A DNA stretch of 64,000 nt from a candidate division Zixibacteria bacterium RBG-1 (lineage in GTDB: Bacteria > Zixibacteria > MSB-5A5 > DSPP01 > RBG-1). Under the pieces are notes generated by a model that was not told the origin of the DNA, did not search any database, and saw nothing but the letters and a program-made list of their open reading frames with translations. The stretch spans positions 104,825 to 168,824 of the forward strand of contig AUYT01000001.1 of assembly GCA_000447245.1 (NCBI GenBank), in the 5' to 3' direction. Positions 1 through 9,730 of the stretch are shown here, piece by piece. The position numbers were made by a program, and so were the translations under genes. Each line of letters starts with the position of its first letter. Within the stretch, counting starts at the first letter, position 1.

Positions 1-2
1 AG

Positions 3-392
3 ATGAAGAAAAAGGATTTGGAAAAATATGAAATGTTGCTCTTGGCCAAACGGGCTGAGATTTTAGGAGAGCTGGGGCTTTTGAAAAAAAATGTCTTAGA
101 CACGACCATCAAGGATTCCTCCGGGGATCTTTCCGGCTATTCTTACCATATGGCTGACCAGGGTACGGACGCAGAAGAACGGGAGAAGGCTTTTCTTTTG
201 GCTTCCAAATCCGGACGCCTCCTATATCATATAGATGAAGCCTTGCGTCGAATCAAAGATAAAACTTTCGGCAAATGTCAGGAATGCGGGGGGGAAATCT
301 CTACTGCCAGATTAGAGGCGGTCCCCCATGCCCGCTTGTGTATCAACTGCAAAGAAAAAGAGGAAAAAAGCACCATCGGTGAAACTCAGTAA
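3..392 (+). CDS. DksA/TraR-family zinc-finger protein
   Basis: A 129-residue protein with an N-terminal helical, charged half and a C-terminal four-cysteine zinc finger (CQECGG near residue 92 and CINCKE near residue 113). This is the DksA/TraR arrangement. Such proteins enter the RNA polymerase secondary channel and modulate transcription, often together with ppGpp. An acidic stretch (ADQGTDAEERE) lies where the coiled-coil tip would be. The gene is followed 6 bp later by lspA and then an rluD-like gene, probably as one operon. It begins at the window edge, so a start further upstream cannot be excluded. Confidence 0.85.
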   Translation: MKKKDLEKYEMLLLAKRAEILGELGLLKKNVLDTTIKDSSGDLSGYSYHMADQGTDAEEREKAFLLASKSGRLLYHIDEALRRIKDKTFGKCQECGGEISTARLEAVPHARLCINCKEKEEKSTIGETQ

Positions 393-398
393 GGTTTT

Positions 399-968
399 GT
401 GTCAAATAAGCTTTTTACCCAGCCCTACTCGTTCTTCGGTATAACCTTTTTAGTAATTTTTTTAGATCAGCTTAGCAAAACTATAATTTTTCACTCCTTA
501 TTTTTAGGACAATCAATCCCTGTATTAGATGAATTCTTTAAAATTACCTATATATTGAATCCCGGTGGAGCTTTTGGAACCAAGCTGGGAGGAAATAACC
601 TTTACAGCCTTTTATCTTTGATAGCTATTGTTTTAACTTTCATTTTTTTCTTTCAGGCTAAAAAAGACCAGGTTTTAATCAAAACTGGCTTGGCTTTAAT
701 CTTAGGAGGAGCCATCGGAAATTTAATCGACCGCTTCAGATTTGGTCAGGTGGTGGATTTTTTGGATTTCGATTTTTTTAATATCTCCATTCCTGAATTT
801 AAATTAGGATTTATTAATTTCCCTGGCTTTCATTTAGACCGCTGGCCGGTCTTTAATATAGCAGATAGCTCGGTCACTTGCGGAGCTATTCTGATTATTT
901 TACAGATGTTTCTGAGCCCCAAAAAACCTGCTGAAACAGCAGTTGAAAATGTCCAGCCCCCAATTTGA
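399..968 (+). CDS. lspA: Lipoprotein signal peptidase (signal peptidase II)
   Basis: An inner-membrane aspartic protease that removes signal peptides from diacylglyceryl-modified prolipoproteins. The 189 residues show four hydrophobic segments and the family blocks: NPGGAFG, GGAIGNLIDRFRFG followed by VVDFLDF, and FNIADSS. The catalytic aspartates lie in the last two blocks. The start is GTG, with a weak AAGG four bases upstream. The C-terminus extends past the last membrane helix and overlaps the next gene by 20 bp, so the two are probably translationally coupled. The substrates would include the two lipobox proteins found later in this window. Confidence 0.95.
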   Translation: MSNKLFTQPYSFFGITFLVIFLDQLSKTIIFHSLFLGQSIPVLDEFFKITYILNPGGAFGTKLGGNNLYSLLSLIAIVLTFIFFFQAKKDQVLIKTGLALILGGAIGNLIDRFRFGQVVDFLDFDFFNISIPEFKLGFINFPGFHLDRWPVFNIADSSVTCGAILIILQMFLSPKKPAETAVENVQPPI

Positions 969-1923
969 GATTTTGGTTCCCAAAGATAAAGAGGGAACCC
1001 GTTTAGATCTCTTTCTATCTACCCAGAATTTAGATTTAACCCGCAGTAGAATTCAGAAACTGATCGAATCTGGAAAAATCTTGGTCAACGGCTCAACTGC
1101 TAAACCCAGCCATAAAATCAAAGCCGGTGAAAAAATAACAGTTGAAATTCCACCACCGCAAGAATCGAAAATTCTGCCTGAAAATATCCGTTTGGATATT
1201 ATTTATGAAGATAACGATTTGCTGGTGGTCAATAAACCGGCCGGCATGGTAGTTCATCCAGCAGTTGGAAATTATAGCGGGACCTTGGTGAATGCCTTGC
1301 TCTATCATTGTAAAAACCTTTCCGGAATCGGAGGGGTTTTGCGACCGGGAATTGTTCACAGATTAGATAAAGGTACTTCCGGACTTCTAGTAGTGGCTAA
1401 AAATGATTTGACACATGTAAAATTATCTGAACAGTTAAAAGACAAAAGTTTATATCGTGAATATGTGGCTATAATCTGCGGGAATCTATCTAAAAAATCT
1501 GGCTCTATTCAAGCACCCATCGGGCGCTCCCTCAAAGACAGAAAAAAAATGACGGTAACTAAAGTGAAAAGCAGAGAGGCCTGGACTGAATTCAAGGTTT
1601 TAAAATCTTTTGGCTTAGGTGATTTATTGCAGTTGAAATTAAAAACCGGTCGGACTCATCAGATTAGGGTTCATTTGGCTTATTTGGGACACTCGGTTTT
1701 AGGGGACCCAGAGTATGGCGGTCGGGCCAAATGGCTCTCTTCTTTGTCTGTAAATAAGCGAAAAGTGGCACAGGAAGCCCTGAATTTGATAAACCGACAA
1801 GCTCTTCACGCCTTTAAAATTGGTTTTATTCATCCCCGAACCGGCAAATATTTAGAATTCCAGGCCCCTTTGCCTCTTGACATCTCACAGGTTTTAGATT
1901 TTCTTAAATCCTATGAAATCTAA
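949..1923 (+). CDS. RluA/RluD-family 23S rRNA pseudouridine synthase
   Basis: An RNA-uridine isomerase. An N-terminal S4-like RNA-binding domain (about residues 8-75) precedes the catalytic domain with HRLDKGTSG, where Asp is the family's catalytic residue, and the later block KLKTGRTHQIRVHLA. About 324 residues, the usual RluD length. The frame is open from a TTG at 943, but the ATG at 949 gives a compact N-terminus and is preferred. It overlaps lspA by 20 bp and the next small gene by 11 bp. The order dksA-lspA-rluD is common in bacteria. Which rRNA positions are modified cannot be read from sequence. Confidence 0.92.
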   Translation: MSSPQFEILVPKDKEGTRLDLFLSTQNLDLTRSRIQKLIESGKILVNGSTAKPSHKIKAGEKITVEIPPPQESKILPENIRLDIIYEDNDLLVVNKPAGMVVHPAVGNYSGTLVNALLYHCKNLSGIGGVLRPGIVHRLDKGTSGLLVVAKNDLTHVKLSEQLKDKSLYREYVAIICGNLSKKSGSIQAPIGRSLKDRKKMTVTKVKSREAWTEFKVLKSFGLGDLLQLKLKTGRTHQIRVHLAYLGHSVLGDPEYGGRAKWLSSLSVNKRKVAQEALNLINRQALHAFKIGFIHPRTGKYLEFQAPLPLDISQVLDFLKSYEI

Positions 1924-2188
1924 CGGTAAAAAACTATGGTTTTTATACCTGGTTTTTTACTTTGTCTTAGTCTTAATTTCACTGACTGGCTTTATCCATC
2001 AGCATGAGAGCGAAAGCCACCTGAATTGTGCTATTTGCAATTGGCTTTCCCACTTTAGTTTTATTCTCCCTTCACTAATCTCATTATTTTTATTTTTACT
2101 TCTTTTCGGTCTTTTATTTTTCGGCTCCCGGAATTTCTCTTTTCCCTTTGCCTCTCAAAAGTATTCCCCCCGTTCTCCTCCCTTGTAA
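1913..2188 (+). CDS. Small membrane protein with Cys/His cluster near metal-uptake genes
   Basis: A 91-residue protein with two hydrophobic helices (about 8-26 and 48-72) and a short polar segment between them, HQHESESHLNCAICNW, carrying three His and two Cys. Such a segment could bind a transition metal. The gene overlaps the pseudouridine synthase by 11 bp and sits just before a porin-like protein, a ZnuA-like binding protein and a permease, so a role in metal handling is inferred from context. I do not recognise a named family with confidence. Confidence 0.65.
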   Translation: MKSNGKKLWFLYLVFYFVLVLISLTGFIHQHESESHLNCAICNWLSHFSFILPSLISLFLFLLLFGLLFFGSRNFSFPFASQKYSPRSPPL

Positions 2189-2252
2189 AGCTTCTTTCAG
2201 TTTTCATTTTTTCATACAGCTTTTCTAATATCTAACTTTACAAGGAGTGAGA

Positions 2253-3338
2253 ATGAAAAAAATCCTTTTTGTAATCTTATTATTATTGGCGAAAAATGTA
2301 AACGCCCAAAGGGATGTCAGCGGAGCTCCTCAACAGGCCTCCAATATTTTCAACCCCAATATCAGTGTGGTCACCAATATCGTGGGTTCTTTTGGCAACG
2401 ACCAGGCCTTAGAGCCAACCGCTTTTAATCTGTCGGAAGTAGAGCTGGGTATCCAGTCTGTAATCGACCCTTATGCCCGGGCTGATATTTTTATCGCCTT
2501 TGGTCCGGAAGGGGTAGAATTGGAAGAAGGATATTTTACCTGGCTTTCTATGCCCTTTGGTTTACAATCCCGATTTGGAAAGTTTCGCTCTAACTGGAAC
2601 AGCTTTAATTTAATCCACCCACCCGAAACTCCTTTTGCTGACCGACCACTTTCAATTGTAAATTTTTTAGGGGAAGAAGGAGCAGTTGGGACTGGTGTTT
2701 CTTTAAGCTGGCTTGTGCCCGTTAATCTTTTTTATCTAAAATGGATAGCTGAAGTGACTAATCTACCAGAAGAATCCCCCTCTTTTGGAGTAATCGATAC
2801 CTTAGGAGAGCCAGTTCGATCCGAAAGAAAACAGGATTTGACTTATCTTTCTCGGCTTTCCAGTTATTTTGATTTATCCGAATCCGCTAATTTGAGTTGG
2901 GGTGTTAGCTATTTAGGTGCTGTGAACGAACCGACCGGGCAGCTCTGGACTCATCTGGGGGGTTTTGACTTAACTTTTCGCTGGAAAAACCCCAAGAGAG
3001 CCATCTACTCTTCTTTCCTATGGAGAAATGAGATAATAATGAGTAAAAGAGAAGTCGCCTCTGATAGCAGCATTACCAGCTGGGGTGGTTTTTCTCATAT
3101 TAACTGGCAGTTTTTTAGAAGATGGCATGTAGGGGGACGGCTTGATTATTCCCAATTCACAGATGATAAAGATAATTTCGAACGAGGAGGGCTGGCTTAT
3201 TTATCTTTTGCCCCTTCAGAGTTCAGTGTGGTGTCAGTACAGGGAAGATATATCAAAAGAGCTGATAAAACAGAAGATTGGGCCGGCTTTTTGAAGTTAA
3301 GTTTTAACATCGGGCCCCATGGAGCACATCAATTTTAA
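2253..3338 (+). CDS. Outer-membrane porin-like beta-barrel protein of the metal-uptake cluster
   Basis: A 361-residue exported protein. The ATG at 2253 follows AAGGAG at 2242-2247, and the encoded protein has a clear signal peptide ending near NVNA. The mature part alternates aromatic and polar residues as in beta-barrels and contains a segment (LPFGLQ-type: SMPFGLQSRFGKFRSNWN) seen in porin-like proteins. The next gene, a ZnuA-like binding protein, starts 27 bp downstream, so this is a plausible outer-membrane entry route for zinc or another metal. The substrate is inferred only. There is no TonB plug domain and the length is too short for a TonB-dependent receptor. Confidence 0.7.
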   Translation: MKKILFVILLLLAKNVNAQRDVSGAPQQASNIFNPNISVVTNIVGSFGNDQALEPTAFNLSEVELGIQSVIDPYARADIFIAFGPEGVELEEGYFTWLSMPFGLQSRFGKFRSNWNSFNLIHPPETPFADRPLSIVNFLGEEGAVGTGVSLSWLVPVNLFYLKWIAEVTNLPEESPSFGVIDTLGEPVRSERKQDLTYLSRLSSYFDLSESANLSWGVSYLGAVNEPTGQLWTHLGGFDLTFRWKNPKRAIYSSFLWRNEIIMSKREVASDSSITSWGGFSHINWQFFRRWHVGGRLDYSQFTDDKDNFERGGLAYLSFAPSEFSVVSVQGRYIKRADKTEDWAGFLKLSFNIGPHGAHQF

Positions 3339-3365
3339 AACTTAATTATGTCGATGGAGAAAAAA

Positions 3366-4283
3366 ATGAAAAAAATAAGCTTACTATTGAGTTTAATTTT
3401 ATTTAGCTTTAATCTGAGCTGGGGGAAATTAAAAGTAGTTGCGACTACCCAAGATTTGGCTGCTATAGCTGGTTTCATTGGGGGAGATAAAATAGAACTG
3501 AGCTTCATAGCCAAAGGATACCAGGACCCTCATTTTGTTGAAGCCAAACCCAGTTATTTGTTAAAACTAAGAGGTGCAGATTTATTAATCGCTGTCGGAT
3601 TAGAATTGGAAATCGGCTGGTTGCCGGTTCTGGTAAGAGATAGCCGCAATCCCAAAATCTTAGCCGGTAAAGGATATTTGGACGCTTCTACCAACTGCGA
3701 GATATTAGAAAAACGAGCCGGACAGGTAACCAGAGCGGCAGGGGATATCCACCCCTTCGGCAATCCTCATTTCTGGCTGGACCCCAATAATGGAAAAATT
3801 ATAGCCCAAAATATTGCCCGGCGGCTTTCGGAATTAGACCCAGCCAATACCAGTTTTTACCAGACCAATCTGGATAATTTTGTCAGTAAGCTGGCTGAAA
3901 AGCAAAAACAGTGGGAGGGTCTAATTGAACCGTACCGAGGAACCAAAATTGTCACCTATCACAATTCTTGGCCCAATTTTGCCAAATATTTTGGTTTAGA
4001 AGTGATTGGGTACGTGGAGCCCAAACCCGGAATCCCGCCTTCGCCTTCACATACTTTAAAACTAATCCAATTGATGAAAAGCAATGATGTCAAAATCATC
4101 TTGATGGAACCATATTTTGATATAAAAACTCCTCAGTCCATTGCCCAAAAAGCTCAAGCAAAAGTTGTGGTTCTGCCTCCTTCGGTAGGTGGGGAAAAGG
4201 AAATTACAGATTATTTCAGTCTGTTTGATTACGATTTGAATCTCTTAATCAAAACTTTTATCGAAGTCGGAATAGCCAGATAA
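3366..4283 (+). CDS. ZnuA-like periplasmic metal-binding protein of an ABC transporter
   Basis: Cluster A-I (zinc/manganese) substrate-binding protein. I place the start at ATG 3366 because TGGAGA lies 5 bp upstream and it gives a clean signal peptide (MKKISLLLSLILFSFNLSWG). The metal ligands of the family are visible: His56 in DPHFVE, His135 in NPHFWLDP and His199 in TYHNSWP; the fourth, acidic ligand is not certain. The His-rich loop found in many ZnuA proteins is missing, so zinc versus manganese cannot be decided. The permease gene begins 9 bp downstream. An ATG at 3348 is the alternative start. Confidence 0.88.
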   Translation: MKKISLLLSLILFSFNLSWGKLKVVATTQDLAAIAGFIGGDKIELSFIAKGYQDPHFVEAKPSYLLKLRGADLLIAVGLELEIGWLPVLVRDSRNPKILAGKGYLDASTNCEILEKRAGQVTRAAGDIHPFGNPHFWLDPNNGKIIAQNIARRLSELDPANTSFYQTNLDNFVSKLAEKQKQWEGLIEPYRGTKIVTYHNSWPNFAKYFGLEVIGYVEPKPGIPPSPSHTLKLIQLMKSNDVKIILMEPYFDIKTPQSIAQKAQAKVVVLPPSVGGEKEITDYFSLFDYDLNLLIKTFIEVGIAR

Positions 4284-4292
4284 GGAGAATCT

Positions 4293-5135
4293 ATGGAAGT
4301 CCTGAAATTTTTATTCGTTCCATTTGTTGCCAGTTTAGTCATTACCGGGATTCATGTTTATTTAGGAGTTCACGTGGTGGAAAGAGGAGTTATTTTTGTG
4401 GATTTGGCTTTGGCACAAATGGCTGCTTTAGGTGTGACGATTGGTTTTCTTCTGGGCTATGGATTACATACTCCAGCCAGTTTCTGGTGGTCTTTGGGCT
4501 TTACTCTAATGGGAGCTCTGATTTTTACTCTCACCCGGAGAACCAAGACCAAAATTCCCCAGGAAGCTTTCATCGGAATTGCCTATGTAATCAGCGCCGC
4601 CGCAGCCATTTTAGCCATGAGTCAAGCCCCGGAAGGGACTGAACATCTGAAGGATATGTTGGTGGGAAATATATTGACGGTTTCTTGGTCCGAAATTATC
4701 AAGATTTTTATTATTTACTCTTTGATTGGTGTTTTTCATTGGGTTTTCAGAAGAAATTTTATTACCATCTCTACCAATCCTCAAAAGGCCCTGGAAAAAG
4801 GTATTTCCATTCCCCTTTGGGATTTTTTGTTCTATCTTTCTTTTGGCTTGGTGGTCACTTATTCAGTTTCCATTGCGGGAGTTCTACTGGTTTTTTCTTT
4901 TTTAATCGTCCCCTCGGTTTGTGCTATGCTTTTTGCCGACAAAATCGGCTATCGTTTGATAATTGGCTGGGGTTTAAGCACTCTGGTGAGTATTCTGGGA
5001 ATTGCCTTATCTTATTTGATAGATTTGCCCACCGGAGCCACCATCGTCTGCACTTTCGGTTTAGCTTTGATTATGTGTGTCTTGGTAAAGTTTTTCTATA
5101 GAAGTGTACAGGAACTGAATAAAAATAAAGTTTAA
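4293..5135 (+). CDS. Metal ABC transporter permease (ZnuB/MntB family)
   Basis: A 280-residue, highly hydrophobic protein with eight or nine predicted membrane helices, typical of the ABC-3 permease family that moves Zn or Mn across the inner membrane. Family-like features are GVIFVDLALAQMAALG near residues 32-47 and SFLIVPSVCAMLFADK near 210. AAGGAG sits just before the ATG. Its partner ATPase (ZnuC-type) is not beside it: the next gene is carA, and no ABC ATPase is found anywhere in the window. It must either use an ATPase encoded elsewhere or have lost function. Confidence 0.9.
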   Translation: MEVLKFLFVPFVASLVITGIHVYLGVHVVERGVIFVDLALAQMAALGVTIGFLLGYGLHTPASFWWSLGFTLMGALIFTLTRRTKTKIPQEAFIGIAYVISAAAAILAMSQAPEGTEHLKDMLVGNILTVSWSEIIKIFIIYSLIGVFHWVFRRNFITISTNPQKALEKGISIPLWDFLFYLSFGLVVTYSVSIAGVLLVFSFLIVPSVCAMLFADKIGYRLIIGWGLSTLVSILGIALSYLIDLPTGATIVCTFGLALIMCVLVKFFYRSVQELNKNKV

Positions 5136-5153
5136 ATTTTTTCCAGAAATTCA

Positions 5154-5182
5154 TTGACATTTTTCTAAATCCGGTTATATTT
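5154..5182 (+). promoter_or_regulatory. Sigma-70-type promoter of carAB
   Basis: TTGACA at 5154-5159 and TATATT at 5177-5182 are separated by exactly 17 bp. A start of transcription near 5189 would leave only about 12 bases before the carA ATG, with no Shine-Dalgarno sequence. The promoter lies in the short gap after the permease gene, so carAB need not depend on read-through from the metal operon. Confidence 0.75.
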
Positions 5183-5201
5183 TGGCTCAAAATCACACTT
5201 G

Positions 5202-6320
5202 ATGAGAGCTCTCTTAGCCCTAGAAGATGGAAAAGTTTTTGAGGGAGTATCTTTTGGAGCAGGAGGCGAGTCAACCGGTGAGGTGATCTTCAACACCTCT
5301 ATGATGGGTTATCAGGAGATTTTGACCGACCCTTCCTATCAAGGTCAAATTGTGGTGATGACCTATCCATTAATAGGAAATTATGGTTTAAATCAAGAAG
5401 ATTTTGAATCAAGAAAACCTTTTGTCTCCGGTTTTGTAGTCCGGGAAGAATCAAACTTTCCTTCCAATTGGCGATCCCAATATAGCTTAGAGCAATTTTT
5501 AAAAAAATATAACATTATTGGAATCTCTGAAATTGACACCCGAGCTCTAACCAAGCATATCCGGGACTTTGGCGCCAAAAAAGGAATTATTTCTACAGTT
5601 GACTTTGACAGAAATTCTTTGATTAGAAAAGCCCAAAAGTCACCCAGCTTGATAGGTAGAGATTTGGTAACCGAAGTTTCTTGCGACTCTGAATATCCCT
5701 GGAGACAAAAAAATGGGAATCATAATTATCACAAAAAATATAAAGTCATAGCTTTTGATTATGGGATTAAGTATAACATTTTGAGAAAACTGGCTTCCTA
5801 CAACTGTGACGTAAAAGTAGTTCCCGCTCATACTAAGGCCGAAGAGGTGATTGCTAAAAATCCCGACGGAATTTTTTTATCCAACGGACCCGGCGACCCG
5901 GAAGCGGTGAGTTATGCTATTAAAGCGGTGGAAAGATTAATAGGTTTAAAGCCGATTTTTGGAATCTGTCTAGGGCATCAGATTTTAGCTTTAGCCCTGG
6001 GAGCCAAAACTTACAAGTTGAAATTCGGTCATCACGGAGCCAACCATCCGGTAAAAAGCCTATTGACAGGTAAAATCGAGATAACCTCCCATAATCACGG
6101 GTTTGCGGTCGAGGAAGAATCTTTACGAAATACCGAACTGGACGTTACTCATTTAAATCTGAACGATGGAACCGTAGAAGGGATGAGGCATACAGAATAT
6201 CCCATCTTTTCAGTACAATATCATCCGGAAGCATCTCCCGGACCGCATGATGCAGATTATCTGTTTGAAAATTTTATTCAGCTGATGAAAAAATGGCAGT
6301 ATAGTAAAATTGGAAATTAG
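5202..6320 (+). CDS. carA: Carbamoyl-phosphate synthase small (glutaminase) subunit
   Basis: Provides ammonia from glutamine to CarB for carbamoyl phosphate used in pyrimidine and arginine synthesis. The 372-residue protein has the CarA N-terminal domain ([30 protein letters not shown]) and a class I amidotransferase domain with the nucleophile Cys in GICLGHQ and the His/Glu pair in [10 protein letters not shown]. The start is ATG 5202; a TTG codon lies immediately before it. The stop codon directly abuts the carB ATG. The family's standard length and motifs are intact. Confidence 0.97.
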   Translation: MRALLALEDGKVFEGVSFGAGGESTGEVIFNTSMMGYQEILTDPSYQGQIVVMTYPLIGNYGLNQEDFESRKPFVSGFVVREESNFPSNWRSQYSLEQFLKKYNIIGISEIDTRALTKHIRDFGAKKGIISTVDFDRNSLIRKAQKSPSLIGRDLVTEVSCDSEYPWRQKNGNHNYHKKYKVIAFDYGIKYNILRKLASYNCDVKVVPAHTKAEEVIAKNPDGIFLSNGPGDPEAVSYAIKAVERLIGLKPIFGICLGHQILALALGAKTYKLKFGHHGANHPVKSLLTGKIEITSHNHGFAVEEESLRNTELDVTHLNLNDGTVEGMRHTEYPIFSVQYHPEASPGPHDADYLFENFIQLMKKWQYSKIGN

Positions 6321-9300
6321 ATGCCCAAAAGAAAAGATATACAAAAAATCCTCATAATCGGGTCCGGGCCGATTGTAATCGGTCAGGCCTGCGAATTCGA
6401 CTACTCCGGCACCCAGGCCTGCAAAGCCTTAAGAGAAGAAGGTTACAAGATTATTCTGGTCAATAACAACCCGGCTACCATAATGACTGACCCGGAAACG
6501 GCTGACCGAACTTATCTGGAGCCTTTGACCCCTTTTTATTTAGAAAAAATAATCACCCATGAAAGACCTCAGGCAATTTTACCTACTTTAGGAGGACAAA
6601 CCGGTTTGAATTTAGCCATGGCTTTAGCCGAACAGAAAATCTTAAAAAAATATCAAGTGGAGCTAATCGGCGCCAGATATGAAACCATAAAAATCTGCGA
6701 AGATAGGTTGCTTTTCAAACAGGCCATGCAGGAAATCAATCTGGAAGTTCCGAAATCGGGTCTGGTTTTTAGTGTCAAACAAGCTGAAGGACTGGCTAAA
6801 AAAATCGGCTTCCCAGTGGTGGTCAGACCCAGCTTTACCTTAGGAGGCGCTGGCGGCGGTGTGGCTTATAATTTAGAAGAACTGCAGGAAATTGTAGCCC
6901 GAGGTTTAGAGCAGTCACCGGTAAAATCGGTTCTAATTGAAGAATCGGCTCTGGGCTGGAAAGAGTTTGAGTTAGAAGTGATGCGGGATATAAATGACAA
7001 TGTGGTGATTGTCTGCTCCATTGAAAATTTCGACCCCATGGGAGTTCATACCGGAGATAGTATCACCGTTGCCCCAGCTCAAACTTTAACAGATAAAGAA
7101 TATCAAAAGATGCGGGATGCCGCCATTGCTATAATGCGCAAAGTGGGAGTAGAAACCGGTGGCTCTAATATTCAGTTTGCCATTCAGCCGGAAACCGGTC
7201 GAATGGTGGTAATTGAAATGAATCCCAGAGTTTCTCGGAGCTCTGCTTTAGCCAGCAAAGCTACTGGCTTTCCGATTGCCAAGATAGCTGCTCAATTGGC
7301 AGTCGGATATACTCTAGATGAAATACCCAACGACATTACCAAAAAAACTCCGGCCTGCTTTGAGCCATCCATTGATTATGTGGTGGTCAAAGCTCCTCGC
7401 TTTGATTTTGAAAAATTTCCGGAAGCAGACAGCTCTTTGACCACTCAAATGAAATCAGTGGGAGAATCCATGGCTTTCGGCAGAACCTTTAAAGAAGCGC
7501 TGCAAAAAGCTCTCAGGGCTTTGGAAGCTGGTTATATCGGGTTGTGTGATAAAAATTCTGACAGCCAGTTAACCAAAGAACAGATTATACAAAAATTAAA
7601 AGCCAACAGCTTCGAAAGAATCTTTCAGCTAAAAAATGCTTTTCAAATTGGAATGACTATCAACGAACTTTACCACCTGACCAAAATTGATAGGTGGTTT
7701 TTACATCAGATTCAACAGATTGTAGAATTAGAAAATCAATTGCAAGAATATAAAGAAGAAACGGATTTATTCAAGAAGCCCAAAAAAGAAATCCCCCGAG
7801 AGCTATTTTTACAAGCCAAAAAGTGCGGATTTTCTGATAGACAATTAGCCTTGCTGTGGAATAAATCCGAAGATTGGGTCAGAAGAAAAAGAGGAAGTTT
7901 AGATATTAAAGCGGTGGTGAAGACCGTGGACACCTGCGCTGGAGAATTTGAAGCTTTTACCCCCTATTATTATTGCACCTTTGAAACTGAAGACGAAACC
8001 GTTTTAGATAATAAGCAGAAAAAGGTGGTGATTTTAGGCTCAGGACCTAATCGGATCGGGCAGGGGATTGAGTTTGATTACGCCTGCGTGCAGGCCTGTC
8101 TGGCTTTAAGACAAGAGAGGATTAAAACCATCATGGTCAACTGCAACCCCGAAACCGTTTCCACCGATTATGATATTTCCGACAAACTTTATTTTGAGCC
8201 CTTAACTTTGGAAGATGTTTTGAACATAATCGAGAAAGAACAACCCTGGGGTGTTTTAATTCAATTCGGCGGTCAGACTCCTTTGAAATTAGCAGTTCCA
8301 TTGGAAAAACATGGAGTGAAAATTTTAGGGACTTCGCCTTTCTCAATTGATATAGCAGAGGATAGAGAAAAATTCAGCCAACTCTTGAGGAAACTTGCTC
8401 TTTTGCAACCACCCGGTGGAATCGCCAGATCAGAATCTGAAGCTATCCAGATCGCCAAAAAAGTCAGTTATCCGGTTTTGGTCAGACCATCCTATGTTTT
8501 GGGTGGTCAGGCCATGCAGCTGGTTTATGCCGAAGAAAAACTCAAGGAATATGTCAAAAAAGCTTTTGCTTTGGATAATAAATTGCCGCTTTTGATTGAC
8601 AAATTTTTAGAAGACGCGGTGGAAGTGGACGTAGATGCTTTGTGTGATGGAGAAGAGGTTTTTGTAGGAGGCATTATGGAGCATATTGAAGAGGCCGGGA
8701 TTCATTCCGGAGATTCGGCCTGCGTTTTACCGGCTTTTTCTCTTTCTGAAGACGTGATTAAAAAAATAGAGGAGCACACTGCTAAAATTGCCTTAGCTTT
8801 GAAAGTAAAAGGGTTGCTCAATATACAGTTTGCCCTCAAAGATGATGAGATTTATGTTTTGGAAGTAAATCCCAGAGCCAGCCGGACCGTTCCCTTTGTC
8901 TCCAAAGCCATAGGAATCCCATTAGCGCAACTAGCGGCCAAAATTTCAGTAGGGAAAAAATTAAAACAGATTTTACCTGATAAGTTACCGCAAGTTCAAC
9001 ATTTCTCGGTCAAAATGCCGGTCTTTCCTTTTATCAAATTCCCCGGAGTTGATTATGTTTTAGGACCCAAAATGCAGTCCACCGGCGAAGTGATGGGAAT
9101 CGATGCTGATTTGGGGAAAGCTTTGGCCAAAGGATTTACCATTGGAAACCAGAGTCTGCCCATATCCGGAACGGTCTTTCTCTCCGTTAAAAATAAAGAT
9201 AAAAGAAATGTGGTCTATCTGGCTAAAGAGATTGCGGATTTGGGATTTAAACTGATTGCCACCAGAGGAACTGCCAAGGTTTTGAAAAATTCCGGCATTG

Positions 9301-9653
9301 TGGTGGAGGAGATTTCCAAAGTACATGAAGGCCGGCCCAATGTCATTGATAGAATGAAAAATAAGGAGATTGGTCTTGTGATAAACACACCCTCCGGTGA
9401 ATATCCGCAAAAGGACAGTTATATAATCCGAAGAACCGCAATTGAGCTCTCCATCCCCTGCATTACCACTTTATGGGGGGCTTATGCCGCTATCAATGCC
9501 ATTGAAAAGTTAAAAAAAGAGTCGACCAATGGTGGACTGGGAGTCAAAGCGTTACAAGATTATTTTAAGCTGTCTGAGGCTTCAAGTTCCAAGATACATA
9601 CCAATAAGAGAATTAAATTAGAGAAAACTGAAGAAGTAGCTTTAGAAATTTAG
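6321..9653 (+). CDS. carB: Carbamoyl-phosphate synthase large subunit
   Basis: The 1110-residue synthetase subunit makes carbamoyl phosphate from bicarbonate, ammonia and two ATP. It shows the internal duplication expected of CarB: the [17 protein letters not shown] block at the N-terminus recurs as [19 protein letters not shown] near residue 572, each followed by an ATP-grasp domain. A methylglyoxal-synthase-like regulatory domain follows (from about residue 945; [20 protein letters not shown]). Slightly longer than the E. coli protein (1073), mostly from a charged C-terminal tail. It starts on the base after the carA stop, implying coupled translation. Confidence 0.98.
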   Translation: MPKRKDIQKILIIGSGPIVIGQACEFDYSGTQACKALREEGYKIILVNNNPATIMTDPETADRTYLEPLTPFYLEKIITHERPQAILPTLGGQTGLNLAMALAEQKILKKYQVELIGARYETIKICEDRLLFKQAMQEINLEVPKSGLVFSVKQAEGLAKKIGFPVVVRPSFTLGGAGGGVAYNLEELQEIVARGLEQSPVKSVLIEESALGWKEFELEVMRDINDNVVIVCSIENFDPMGVHTGDSITVAPAQTLTDKEYQKMRDAAIAIMRKVGVETGGSNIQFAIQPETGRMVVIEMNPRVSRSSALASKATGFPIAKIAAQLAVGYTLDEIPNDITKKTPACFEPSIDYVVVKAPRFDFEKFPEADSSLTTQMKSVGESMAFGRTFKEALQKALRALEAGYIGLCDKNSDSQLTKEQIIQKLKANSFERIFQLKNAFQIGMTINELYHLTKIDRWFLHQIQQIVELENQLQEYKEETDLFKKPKKEIPRELFLQAKKCGFSDRQLALLWNKSEDWVRRKRGSLDIKAVVKTVDTCAGEFEAFTPYYYCTFETEDETVLDNKQKKVVILGSGPNRIGQGIEFDYACVQACLALRQERIKTIMVNCNPETVSTDYDISDKLYFEPLTLEDVLNIIEKEQPWGVLIQFGGQTPLKLAVPLEKHGVKILGTSPFSIDIAEDREKFSQLLRKLALLQPPGGIARSESEAIQIAKKVSYPVLVRPSYVLGGQAMQLVYAEEKLKEYVKKAFALDNKLPLLIDKFLEDAVEVDVDALCDGEEVFVGGIMEHIEEAGIHSGDSACVLPAFSLSEDVIKKIEEHTAKIALALKVKGLLNIQFALKDDEIYVLEVNPRASRTVPFVSKAIGIPLAQLAAKISVGKKLKQILPDKLPQVQHFSVKMPVFPFIKFPGVDYVLGPKMQSTGEVMGIDADLGKALAKGFTIGNQSLPISGTVFLSVKNKDKRNVVYLAKEIADLGFKLIATRGTAKVLKNSGIVVEEISKVHEGRPNVIDRMKNKEIGLVINTPSGEYPQKDSYIIRRTAIELSIPCITTLWGAYAAINAIEKLKKESTNGGLGVKALQDYFKLSEASSSKIHTNKRIKLEKTEEVALEI

Positions 9654-9682
9654 TAAGCTGGTTCATTTCTTATACCTAAACT

Positions 9683-9720
9683 AACTCCTCCCTAACCCTC
9701 CCCTAAGAGGAGAGGGAACT
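9683..9720. repeat. CCCTCCCC/GGGGAGGG-type dispersed intergenic repeat
   Basis: A CT-rich then GA-rich block (CTCCTCCCTAACCCTCCCC, then AAGAGGAGAGGGAACT) in the gap between the convergent carB and the membrane operon. The same pattern recurs at 29553-29580 and, inverted, at 29637-29681. It could form a weak hairpin and act as a terminator for either transcript. Confidence 0.6.
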
Positions 9721-9730
9721 AAATACAAAA

